From NCBI GenBank assembly GCA_002699025.1, contig PABA01000225.1, positions 1 to 32,667 of the forward strand: a stretch of DNA of 32,667 nucleotides, given 5' to 3'. Source of the stretch: Sandaracinus sp. (GTDB lineage: Bacteria > Myxococcota_A > Polyangia > Polyangiales > Houyiibacteriaceae). Below are positions 7,556-18,338 of this stretch, piece after piece (positions within the stretch are counted from its first letter, which is position 1; every line of letters begins with the position of its first letter). The notes beneath the pieces were generated by a model. The model was not told where the DNA came from, searched no databases, and saw only the letters and a program-made list of their open reading frames with translations. Both the position numbers and the translations under genes were made by a program.

Positions 7556-9222
7556 GCGCGCCTCTCGATCGGGGTCGGCGAGGGAGGGGCGGCGCCGAAG
7601 CGCCGCTGCAGGTCGTTCTTCAACGCGAGGATCATCAGCGCGATCAGCAGGACGAGGCCGGCCAGGGCCGCCCAGCCCCGGATGCGCTTGGGCACGGGGC
7701 GCCGCGTCACGCCCTCGACCAGGAAGAAGAGCAGGTGCCCGCCGTCGAGGAGCGGGATCGGCAGCAGGTTGATGAGGCCGAGGTTCACGCTGATGAACGC
7801 CATCAGCTTGAGGTAGTTGGTCGCGCCCTCGCGCGCCGCCTTGCCCGCGGCGTCGAAGATCATCAGGGGACCGCCGAGAGACTCGACGCCGAGCCGGCCC
7901 TGGAGGAGACGCAGCACCGAGTAGACGGTCAGGGAGACCATCTCCTCCGTGCTCGCCCAGGCGCGCTCGGCCGCGTGCAGGACCGGTCGCGGGTTCTCCA
8001 CGCCCGGATCGACGCGCATGGGGACCCAGTGGCGCATGCCCACGCGAACGCGCTCGAAGGGCTGACCGTGCTCGGTCACGCCTTCCTCGCGGGCCAGGCG
8101 GAGCGTGCCGTGGTGGAGCGTGTCGCCGCGCCGCCAGCCGAGCGCGTGGGCCGCGCCGCGGCTGGCCCGGAGGTCCTCGAGGAGCGTCGCCCATTGGCGC
8201 ACCGGCCGGCCGTCGAGGGTGGCGATGCGATCGCCGGGGCGCAGCCCGAGCTCGGCCTCCGCGGAGCCGCGGTCGACGCTGCGCACGTAGAGGTCCGCTG
8301 CCTCGAGCCCCGCCCGGGCGGCGGCCCCCTGCGCGTGGCCTCCGCTCTGGAGCGCCGCGACGCGCGCGCCGAAGACCTCGACGGCGACGAGCCCGCCGAG
8401 CGGCTCCCGGACGGGCTCGGGGCGGAGGTAGGTGACGGGCACGGTCCGCAGGCGCCCGGCGAGGGCGTGCTCGAGGTCGATCCAGCGGTCCACGGCGCGC
8501 CCCTCGGCGGCGATGATCGTGTCGAAGGTGCGGAGGCCCGCCTGGTGGGCGGAGGTGCCGGGGAGCACACCGACGACCGGCGTCGCGTGGTGCGGGACGA
8601 TGCCCAGGCGCCCCACCTCCTCGATGCGCTCGAGCTCGAGCAGACGCCGGCTCGCCTGGGGCGTGATCGGCTGCTCGACCTCCTCGCCGTCGCGCTCGAG
8701 GGTCAGCGTGAGCGTCTCACCGGGCCGGTCGCGGACGATGGCCGTGAGCTCCTCGAAGGTGGCGATGGGCTCGCCATCGACGGCCAGGACCCGGTCGCCG
8801 GGCAGGAGGCGACCGTCCGCCGGGCGGTGTGGGTAGACGGTGCCGACGACGGGCGGCGTGAGCTGCCCCTCGCCGAGGTAGACGAGGAAGAAGAGGGCGA
8901 GCGGGAAGACGAGGTTCATGGCCGGGCCGGCCAGGACGATCACGACGCGCTTCCAGAGCGGCTGGGCGCCGAAGCTCCGGGGGCGGTCCTCTTCGCGGAC
9001 GACGTCGGCGGCGTTCTCGCCGAGCATCTTCACGTAGCCGCCGATGGGGAACGCGGCGAGCACGTACTCCGTCTCGCCCAGGCGGCCGCCGGCGATCTTG
9101 GGGCCGAAGCCGATCGAGAAGCGCAGGACCTTCACGCCGAAGGCCTTCGCCCAGACGAAGTGGCCGAGCTCGTGCACGAAGATCAGCGCGCCGACCAGGA
9201 CGACGAAGTAGACGAGGTCCAC
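7552..9222 (-). CDS. rseP: Site-2 intramembrane metalloprotease RseP with three PDZ-like segments
   Basis: A 556-residue membrane protein. The N-terminal helix carries the zinc motif HELGH (17-21). The second metal-site motif NLLPIPLLDGGH is near residues 485-496. Membrane segments surround both ends. RseP enzymes cut membrane-bound anti-sigma factors or signal-peptide remnants within the membrane. Relatives usually have about 450 residues and two PDZ domains. Here the periplasmic part holds three PDZ-like stretches (about 122-185, 214-268, 308-378), each with a GxxxGD or AGL-type pattern. The GTG start at 9222 is preceded by TACCCT (9232-9237) without a Shine-Dalgarno. It is cotranscribed with rsmB. 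Confidence 0.92.
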   Translation of the reverse strand: MDLVYFVVLVGALIFVHELGHFVWAKAFGVKVLRFSIGFGPKIAGGRLGETEYVLAAFPIGGYVKMLGENAADVVREEDRPRSFGAQPLWKRVVIVLAGPAMNLVFPLALFFLVYLGEGQLTPPVVGTVYPHRPADGRLLPGDRVLAVDGEPIATFEELTAIVRDRPGETLTLTLERDGEEVEQPITPQASRRLLELERIEEVGRLGIVPHHATPVVGVLPGTSAHQAGLRTFDTIIAAEGRAVDRWIDLEHALAGRLRTVPVTYLRPEPVREPLGGLVAVEVFGARVAALQSGGHAQGAAARAGLEAADLYVRSVDRGSAEAELGLRPGDRIATLDGRPVRQWATLLEDLRASRGAAHALGWRRGDTLHHGTLRLAREEGVTEHGQPFERVRVGMRHWVPMRVDPGVENPRPVLHAAERAWASTEEMVSLTVYSVLRLLQGRLGVESLGGPLMIFDAAGKAAREGATNYLKLMAFISVNLGLINLLPIPLLDGGHLLFFLVEGVTRRPVPKRIRGWAALAGLVLLIALMILALKNDLQRRFGAAPPSPTPIERRA

Positions 9223-9528
9223 GGGGGCGGCAGGGTACGCCCGTCGCGGGGGCGGCGCGAGCGGACGGACATCGGCCTGATGTGCGGCCCTCGTGCGGTG
9301 TCTTCTGCACGGTGATCTTCACGTGCTCTGCACGGTGCTCATCAGGTGCTCTTCAGGTGCTCTGCACGTGCTCTTCAGGTGCTCTGCACGGTCCTCTTCA
9401 CGTGCTCTGCACGGTCCTCGTGCATCGTTCTCTGCACGGTCCTGGCCCGCGGCCCTCGCGCCGGCGAGGGGTCAGCGCGGGGCCGGCGGAGGCGAGCGGC
9501 ACTGGATGGCTCGCCGCCCCGAACGGGA
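9223..9528. other. Intergenic interval upstream of rseP
   Basis: 306 bases between the 3' end of the subtilisin-like gene and the rseP start. It contains the TGCAC repeat array at 9301-9444 and a likely rseP -10 hexamer TACCCT at 9232-9237 (minus strand). No convincing gene was found. Stop-free frames through the repeat encode only Cys/Leu/Val-rich low-complexity peptide. Confidence 0.6.
9301..9444. repeat. Degenerate 11-12-bp tandem repeat array (TCTGCACGGTGC type)
   Basis: About twelve units of 11-12 bp alternate between TCTGCACGGTSC and TCTTCAGGTGC or TCTTCACGTGC. Many units carry the palindromic core GTGCAC or CACGTG. Base composition is less GC-rich than the surroundings. The array sits upstream of rseP. 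It could arise by slippage or bind a repeated factor; the sequence cannot decide. Confidence 0.8.
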
Positions 9529-11532
9529 TCAGCGGAGGCGGCCGTTCTCGCAGTGCGTCTCGAGGGCCTGCACGATCGGGTGCTCGCGATCGGGGACGCC
9601 GTTGACGAAGAGCACCGAGAGCTCGCCGGAGAAGGGGCGCGTCAGCTCGCTGACGATCGGTTCGCCGTCCCGGTCGTAGCCGTCGACGCGGCCCCCCGTG
9701 AAGGTGCCGCTCGCGGAGCTCGTGATGCGGACGTGCTGGGGGATGCCGCGGTCCGGCCAGGCGTCGCGCATGGAGTCGGAGAGCCCCGGGACCGGGTCGC
9801 CGACGCGCTCCTCGATGACGCAGTCGGTGAGGGTCCAGCTCGCGTCGAGCTCACCCGTGAGCTGCCCGATCGGCGGCATGCGTCCGCCGGGGTCGGGGGG
9901 GCTCACGAAGGAGCCGGTGGCGGGCCAGGTGCCGAGCTCGAAGGCGCAGCCCTCCTCGCAGGCCAGCGCGAGCAGGTCGGAGCCGGGGCGCAGCAGGCTG
10001 AGGGTCAGGCCGTCCTCGGCGATGGCGCCGACGGCGACGACGTCGCTCTCTTCGTCGCGCGTGTACTGGTAGCTGCCGATCCCGTCGATCGTGTACTGGG
10101 ACGCGGAGCAGACGCGGGCGGCGAGGATGCCCGCGGCGTCGGCTTCGCCGTCGTCGTCGCCGTCGAGCACGGGGGCCAGGTCGGGCTGCTCGTCGAGGAG
10201 GAGCTGGTGGACGGGGCGCGCGACGTTCAGGAAGCGGCCCCCGGCCGTGGGCGGGCCGGGGAGGGCATGCTCGAGGAGGGCGCTGCGCACCGCGTGGGGG
10301 GTGAGCTCGGGTTGGATCGAGAAGAGGAGGGCCGCCGCGGCGCTCACCTGGGGGGTGGAGAAGGAGGTGCCGGTCCCGCGGACGAGATCGCCGTTCGGGG
10401 CGATGGCCTGGACGTCGCGGCCCTGGGCGACGATGTCGATCCGGGCTCCCCGGAAGTGCTCCTCCACGTGGCGCTCGGGGGCGCAGGGCTCCGAGCTCCC
10501 GACGGTGATCAGGTTGGGGTGGTCGAGCCCGGCGGGGGCTCGGTTGAGGCCGGTGAGCTCCTCGGGCTCGTTGCCCGCTGCGGCGACGAAGAGCGCCTGG
10601 GGGTTGTCGCGGATGAGGCCGTCGAACTTCAGCTGGACCTCCGCCATCGTGTAGCCCGTCGGGATGGTCTCCGCGTAGGGCCCATAGCCGAGGCTCCAGT
10701 TCACCACCTGGGCGCCCGCGTCGAGCGCGCGTTGGGTCGCGCCGAGGACCTCCGCGATCGCGACGCTCTGGATCGTCGAGACCAGCAGGTGGAGGTCGTG
10801 GCGGAGCGGCGACGCGATGCCGTCGATCCCGAAGCCGTCGTCGTCGGCGGCGATGAGGCTCGCGACCATCGTGCCGTGGCCCACGGTGTCGGCGAGGCTG
10901 CCGGTGTGGCCGCCGGGCTGGCTCACGTCGGCCACGCTCACCTCGTCGAACTCCCGGCTGCCGAGCGCGAGCCCGCTGTCCACGACGGCGACGTGCACGG
11001 GGTAGCGCGGGATCTCCCGGTCGAGCTCCTGGAGGACGGTCGCGGTCGGGAGGTAGCGGTTGTCTTCCCAGGGGCAGCGATCGGGGGGGTCGAGCTCGCC
11101 GACGTCGCGCTCGGCCGGGCAGCGGTCGTACTCGCCGACGTAGTTGGGGATCGCCAGGTCGACCGCCGGGTCGGCGCGGGTGCTGCTCAGGAGCGCCTCG
11201 AGCCCCGCCATGGTCGTGGTGGGCACCTCGAGCTGGTAGAGGTCCAGGGACGGGATCTGGCCCACGACCGAGCCGCCGGCGTCGGCGGCGAGCCGGTCGG
11301 CCGTCGCGCGCGAGCCGTCGAGGGGCACGACTAGCATCTGGTTCACCGGGGCGCGGCTGCCGGGCAGCGGGGGGAAGGGCTGGACCGCGTCCGGGTCGAT
11401 CGCGGCGACGTGGAGCTCGGGGTCGGGCGCGTAGCCCGGCAGGGGCGCGTCGGGGCCGCATCCGAGCGCGAGGCCGAGCGCGAGGCCGAGCGCGAGGGCT
11501 TCCGCCCGAGCCCATCGAGAGCGTTGCGTCAT
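9529..11532 (-). CDS. Subtilisin-like (S8) serine protease lipoprotein
   Basis: A 667-residue protein. The signal peptide contains the repeat LALGLALGLALGC, with lipidation Cys at about 25. A segment at about 60-130 resembles the I9/fervidolysin-type propeptide. The S8 catalytic domain has Asp185 (VAVVDSGL), His219 (TVGHGTMVAS), oxyanion Asn321 (AAAGNEPEE) and Ser390 (GTGTSFSTPQ). All catalytic residues are present, so it should be active outside the inner membrane. A C-terminal extension of about 200 residues, with several Cys, is not recognised; it is probably a beta-rich accessory domain. TAGGGT at 11538-11543 lies five bases before the ATG, with no Shine-Dalgarno. Substrate unknown. Confidence 0.9.
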   Translation of the reverse strand: MTQRSRWARAEALALGLALGLALGCGPDAPLPGYAPDPELHVAAIDPDAVQPFPPLPGSRAPVNQMLVVPLDGSRATADRLAADAGGSVVGQIPSLDLYQLEVPTTTMAGLEALLSSTRADPAVDLAIPNYVGEYDRCPAERDVGELDPPDRCPWEDNRYLPTATVLQELDREIPRYPVHVAVVDSGLALGSREFDEVSVADVSQPGGHTGSLADTVGHGTMVASLIAADDDGFGIDGIASPLRHDLHLLVSTIQSVAIAEVLGATQRALDAGAQVVNWSLGYGPYAETIPTGYTMAEVQLKFDGLIRDNPQALFVAAAGNEPEELTGLNRAPAGLDHPNLITVGSSEPCAPERHVEEHFRGARIDIVAQGRDVQAIAPNGDLVRGTGTSFSTPQVSAAAALLFSIQPELTPHAVRSALLEHALPGPPTAGGRFLNVARPVHQLLLDEQPDLAPVLDGDDDGEADAAGILAARVCSASQYTIDGIGSYQYTRDEESDVVAVGAIAEDGLTLSLLRPGSDLLALACEEGCAFELGTWPATGSFVSPPDPGGRMPPIGQLTGELDASWTLTDCVIEERVGDPVPGLSDSMRDAWPDRGIPQHVRITSSASGTFTGGRVDGYDRDGEPIVSELTRPFSGELSVLFVNGVPDREHPIVQALETHCENGRLR
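11464..11499 (-). repeat. Three 12-bp repeats inside a signal peptide
   Basis: Three copies of GAGCGCGAGGCC (the last ends GGC) are read on the minus strand as LALG-LALG-LALG, the hydrophobic core of the protease signal peptide. Copy-number change would keep the frame while changing core length by four residues. Confidence 0.9.
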
Positions 11533-11627
11533 GGCCGACCCTAGCGGGCGTGGCCCCCGGAGCACGGCCCGTCCGTCTTCTCCCGTCACCAGCCGAGGGC
11601 ACGGCGAGCGCCCCGGCTCCGCGCCCT

Positions 11628-11648
11628 GGCCCCCACGCGCAGGGGGCC
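11628..11648 (-). terminator. Hairpin after the sigma-54 activator gene
   Basis: A perfect 7-bp stem GGCCCCC/GGGGGCC with a 7-base loop lies about 20 bases past the stop codon at 11668. No T-run follows on the minus strand, so termination is possible but not certain. Confidence 0.35.
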
Positions 11649-11667
11649 CCACCCCGGGATCGACGAC

Positions 11668-12636
11668 TCAGAGCTGGTGCTCGCGGCACTTCCGCCAGAG
11701 CGTCGACCGGCTGATGCCGAGGAGCTTCGCCGCCTCCCCCTTGCGGCCCCCCGTCTCCCGCAGCGCCTCCAGCAGCCGCTCCCGCTCGAGGTCCCGCGCG
11801 GTCTTGTGCGGCGAGGGCGGCGGCTCCCCGCGCAGCTCCGGCGTCAGCTCCCCGACCCGCAGCACCGGCCCCTCGCCCACCGCGAAGGCGTGCTCCACCA
11901 CGTTCCGCAGCTCGCGCACGTTCCCCGGCCAGTCGTGCGCCAGCATCGCCTCGAAGACCGCCTCCTCGATCGCGTCCACCCGCCGCAGCCCGCGCTCGTT
12001 CAGCTCGTCCACGAAGTGCCAGGCCAGCGCCTCCACGTCCCCGAGCCGATCCCGGAGCGGCGGCAGGAAGAGCGGCACCACCCGGATCCGGTACATCAGG
12101 TCCGCCCGGAAGCGCCCCCGCTCCACCTCCGTACGGAGCGCCTTGTGCGTCGCCGCCAGCACCCGCACGTCCACCCGGATCGGGTCCGTCCCGCCCACCG
12201 GCACGAACGTCTTTTCTTGCAGCACGCGCAGAAGCTGCGCCTGGATCCCCGGATCGATCTCCGCGATCTCGTCGAGGAAGAGCGTCCCCCCATCCGCCCG
12301 CGCGAAGAGCCCGGCCCGATCCTTCACCGCGCCCGTGAAGGCCCCGCGCACGTGCCCGAAGAGCTCGCTCGCCAGCAGCTCGAGCGTGAAGGTCGCGCAA
12401 TTCACCCCGAGAAACGGCCGCCCGCTCCGCACGCTCAGCGTGTGGATGGCCTTGGCGACCATCTCCTTGCCCGTCCCGGTCTCCCCGCGGATGAGCGCCG
12501 AGACATCCGTCTTCGCCACCCGGCGCACGGTCTCGAAGAAGGCCACCATCTCCGGCGAAGTGGTGATCATCCCCGCGAATTCGGTCACTTTCGGCCGGTC
12601 GCGGCGCGTCCGGGCCTTGTTTCGTTTAGTCGCCAC
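11668..12636 (-). CDS. Sigma-54 activator (bacterial enhancer-binding protein) without sensor domain
   Basis: A 322-residue protein. After a basic tail of about 20 residues comes the AAA+ domain: Walker A GETGTGKE (51-58), the sigma-54 contact loop GAFTGA (98-103), Walker B GGTLFLDE (116-123), and the sensor/arginine-finger region. A Fis-type helix-turn-helix closes the protein (about 290-320, GEAAKLLGISRSTLWRK). The family remodels RNA polymerase-sigma-54 using ATP. There is no receiver, GAF or PAS domain, so it resembles PspF in layout and needs another means of control. It is divergent from the persulfide dioxygenase gene, which has a sigma-54 promoter match. This context suggests it activates the sulfur operon. 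The GTG start follows a CAAAAT -10 hexamer within a palindrome. Confidence 0.92.
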   Translation of the reverse strand: MATKRNKARTRRDRPKVTEFAGMITTSPEMVAFFETVRRVAKTDVSALIRGETGTGKEMVAKAIHTLSVRSGRPFLGVNCATFTLELLASELFGHVRGAFTGAVKDRAGLFARADGGTLFLDEIAEIDPGIQAQLLRVLQEKTFVPVGGTDPIRVDVRVLAATHKALRTEVERGRFRADLMYRIRVVPLFLPPLRDRLGDVEALAWHFVDELNERGLRRVDAIEEAVFEAMLAHDWPGNVRELRNVVEHAFAVGEGPVLRVGELTPELRGEPPPSPHKTARDLERERLLEALRETGGRKGEAAKLLGISRSTLWRKCREHQL

Positions 12637-12638
12637 AG

Positions 12639-12658
12639 CGTTGCAACATTTTGCGACG
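12639..12658. promoter_or_regulatory. 20-bp palindrome, candidate enhancer/operator site
   Basis: CGTTGCAA and TTGCGACG flank a 4-base spacer; seven of eight positions are complementary. It is AT-rich against its surroundings. It overlaps the -10 of the activator gene and ends about 52 bases before the sigma-54 promoter of the divergent operon. It could therefore both repress the activator gene and serve as its enhancer site. A second inverted pair, CACAGCG (12634-12640) and CGCTGTG (12667-12673), brackets it. Confidence 0.55.
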
Positions 12659-12676
12659 TTTGACGCGCTGTGTCGA
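12648..12676 (-). promoter_or_regulatory. Sigma-70-type promoter for the activator gene
   Basis: On the minus strand TCGACA (12671-12676) and CAAAAT (12648-12653) are exactly 17 bases apart. The predicted transcription start near 12641 would leave a leader of only a few bases before the GTG at 12636. The same CAAAAT with 17-base spacing is seen at the NAD operon. Confidence 0.5.
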
Positions 12677-12710
12677 GGGTTTCCGCCGCGTTTCGTCGGC
12701 CCGACCCCGC

Positions 12711-12726
12711 TGGCCCGCCCCGTGCT
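12711..12726 (+). promoter_or_regulatory. Sigma-54 (-24/-12) promoter
   Basis: TGGCCCGCCCCGTGCT matches the RpoN consensus TGGCACG-N4-TTGCW at all but two informative positions. The invariant GG and GC are exactly ten bases apart. It points to the persulfide dioxygenase gene, with predicted transcription start near 12738 and a leader of about 78 bases. The adjacent divergent activator supports it. Confidence 0.7.
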
Positions 12727-12815
12727 TCGAGTGACGGTGGGGTGACGCCAGCGAGCCCGAGGAGGCCGCCGCGCGCGGGGTGTGCGCGGCCCAGGCGGAC
12801 CCAGGGGTGAACCAC

Positions 12816-13523
12816 ATGATCTTCCGCCAGCTCTTCGACCGCGACACCTGCACCTACACGTACCTGCTCGGCGACGAGGAGACCGGCGACGCCGTCCTCA
12901 TCGACCCGGTCCTCGAGAACGTCGAGCGTGACCTCCAGTTCCTGAAGGAGCTCGGCCTCACGCTCCGCTACGTCTGCGAGACCCACGTCCACGCCGACCA
13001 CGTCACGGGCGCCGGCCTCCTCCGCCAGAAGACGGGCTGCAAGACCTGCGTCTCCCGGAACGCCGGCGCCGAGTGCGCCGACCGGCAGGTGGGTGACGGC
13101 TCGCTCGTCGAGTTCGGCCGCTACGGGCTCGAGGTCCGCGAGACGCCCGGCCACACCGACGGCTGCGTCACCTACGTCCTCCAGGACCACTCGATGGCCT
13201 TCACCGGCGACACGCTCTTCATCCGCGGCTGCGGTCGCACGGACTTCCAGCAGGGCAGCGCCGAGCGGCTCTACCGCTCCATCCACGACGCCATCTTCAC
13301 GCTCCCCGACGAGTGCCGCATCTACCCGGGCCACGACTACAAGGGCCGCACGGTCTCCACGGTCGCCGAGGAGAAGCAGTTCAACCCGCGCCTCGGCGGC
13401 GGCAAGAGCGTCGAAGACTTCGCCGCCATCATGGCCGCCCTCGACCTCGCCCCGCCGGCCCGCCTCGAGGTCAGCGTCCCGGCCAACCAGAACTGCGGGC
13501 TGAGCCCCGCTCTCGCCCACTGA
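12816..13523 (+). CDS. ETHE1-like persulfide dioxygenase (sulfur dioxygenase)
   Basis: A 235-residue metallo-beta-lactamase-fold protein. The motif THVHADH (56-62) and the iron ligands His57, His113 (PGHTDG) and Asp132 (FTGDTLF) have the same spacing (56 and 19 residues) as ETHE1. GCGRTDFQQG and YPGHDYKGRTVSTVAEEKQFNPR are also signatures of this group. These enzymes oxidise glutathione persulfide to sulfite with oxygen in the cytoplasm. The ATG at 12816 has a strong AGGGGTGA five bases upstream; an in-frame GTG at 12780 is less likely. It is the first gene of the sigma-54-controlled run, 22 bases before the Fe-S/NrfD gene. The number of Cys (several outside the ligands) is high but not decisive. 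Confidence 0.92.
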   Translation: MIFRQLFDRDTCTYTYLLGDEETGDAVLIDPVLENVERDLQFLKELGLTLRYVCETHVHADHVTGAGLLRQKTGCKTCVSRNAGAECADRQVGDGSLVEFGRYGLEVRETPGHTDGCVTYVLQDHSMAFTGDTLFIRGCGRTDFQQGSAERLYRSIHDAIFTLPDECRIYPGHDYKGRTVSTVAEEKQFNPRLGGGKSVEDFAAIMAALDLAPPARLEVSVPANQNCGLSPALAH

Positions 13524-13545
13524 GCGGAAGAAGACGAGCGCGCGC

Positions 13546-15227
13546 ATGAACTACGGCTTCGTCATCGACAATCGCTCCTGCATCGGCTGTCACGCCTGCT
13601 CGACGGCCTGCAAGAGCGAGAACGAGGTGCCCCTCGGGGTGTACCGGACCTGGGTCAAGTACACCGAGACCGGCACCTACCCCGACTCGCGGCGGCACTT
13701 CCAGGTGACGCGCTGCAACCACTGCGCGAACCCGCCCTGCGCGCGCATCTGCCCGACGGGCGCGATGTACCAGCGCGACGACGGCATCGTGGAGTTCGAC
13801 AAGGACGCCTGCATCGGCTGCAAGGCCTGCATGCAGGCGTGCCCCTACGACGCGATCCACATCGACCCGGAGACGAGCACGGCGGCCAAGTGCCACTACT
13901 GCGCGCACCGCGTCGAGGTCGGCCTCGAGCCGAGCTGCGTCGTCGTCTGCCCGACCCACGCGATCATCGCCGGGGACATGGACGACCCGGAGTCGGAGAT
14001 CTCGAAGGTCCTCGCGAAGGAGAAGGTCACCGTGCGCAAGCCCGAGCAGGGCACGGCGCCGAAGCTCTTCTACATCGAGGGCCACGACGTCAGCCTCACG
14101 CCGACGGCCACCGAGCGCGCCCCCGAGACCTTCATGTGGGCCGACGTGATGCCCCTCCACGCGAGCCCCGGTGGGGCCGTCTCCCTCGGCGCCCCGGCGG
14201 GCGTCGGCGCGGGCGCCCCGGCCCCGAAGAAGAAGCGCCTCCCCATCATCAGCCGCGACGGACGCGAGCTCCGCCAGCCGCAGCCCCAGGGCGACCCGGC
14301 GAGCGGGCCCATCCACATCGGCGAGCGCGTCGCCGGCCACATGGTGCAGGTCGGCTACAACGCGCAGCACAAAGTGCCCTGGCACTGGCCCGTGCCCGCC
14401 TACCTCGTCACGAAGGGCATCGCCGCGGGCGTCTTTCTCTTCCTCGCGCTCGCCGCGATCCTCGGCCTCGCCCCCTTCCAGGGCACGGTCATGGCCCTCG
14501 GCGCCGCCGTCGCCACCGCCTTCATGGGCCTGACGACGGCCCTCCTGGTCTACGACCTCGAGAAGCCGACGCGCTTTCTGAAGATCCTCCTCCGCCCCCA
14601 GTGGCGGAGCTGGCTGACCCGCGGCGCGGTCTTCCTGATCGGCTTCTCCACCATCGCGGGCTTGCTCATGGTGACGGAGGGAGGCGCGGCGCTCGGCCTC
14701 CTCTCCGAAGACCTCGCCGCGAGCGCGCGCCCCTGGCTCCTCTTCGCGGGCCTCCCGCTCGCCGTCGGCGCGGCCATCTACACGGCCTTCCTCTTCGGCC
14801 AGGCCGAGGGGCGCGACCTCTGGCAGAGCACGCTCCTGCCCTTCCACCTCATCGTGCAGGCCGGGATGATGGGCGCCGGCACGGTGCTCGTCCTCGGCGC
14901 CTTCGTCGACCTCGAGCCCGCCCTGGCGACGCTCGCCGTCCGTACCTTCGCCGTCTTCCTCGGCCTCGACCTGCTCATGCTCCTCCTCGGCGAGCTCGGC
15001 ATGCCGCACGCCTCCGAGGTCGCCGCCCGCGCCGCCCACGAGATCACGCGCGGCCACTACAAGAACCACTTCTGGGGCGGCGCGATCGTCCTGGGTCACC
15101 TCATCCCCGCCGGGCTCCTCTTCCAGGACTCGCCCCTCATGGCCGCCGCGGCCGGCCTCTCGGCCGCCGTCGGTCTCTACTTCTACGAGCACGCCTTCGT
15201 CATGGCGCCTCAGGAGGTCCCGAACTC

Positions 15228-15231
<4 letters not shown>
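13546..15231 (+). CDS. Fused 4Fe-4S ferredoxin / NrfD-type membrane subunit (SoeBC- or PsrBC-like)
   Basis: A 561-residue protein joining two subunits that are usually separate. Residues 1-185 are a ferredoxin-type subunit with four Cys groups (CIGCHACSTAC, CNHCANPPCARIC, CIGCKACMQACP, CHYC with SCVVVCP), enough for four [4Fe-4S] clusters. A Pro/Ala/Lys-rich linker (about 215-260) follows. Residues about 285-555 hold eight predicted membrane helices of the NrfD/PsrC family, which passes electrons to or from quinone. There is no signal sequence, so the Fe-S part should face the cytoplasm. The molybdoenzyme gene follows with a GTGA overlap. I read it as the electron-transfer and anchor part of a sulfite-oxidising SoeABC-like complex. 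Polysulfide or thiosulfate reductase is an alternative. Confidence 0.9.
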
Positions 15232-18281
<3,050 letters not shown>

Positions 18282-18338
18282 GCGGGGCGGAGCCGGGTGT
18301 CACGAAGGCACGCGGCGCCATCCGTTAGGATCGCGAGC

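Noticed and set aside
9851-12400. Minus-strand open frame of 849 codons across the protease and activator genes
   Set aside because: Wrong frame for both. The translation is Arg/Gly/Ala/Pro low complexity and it ignores two strong genes.
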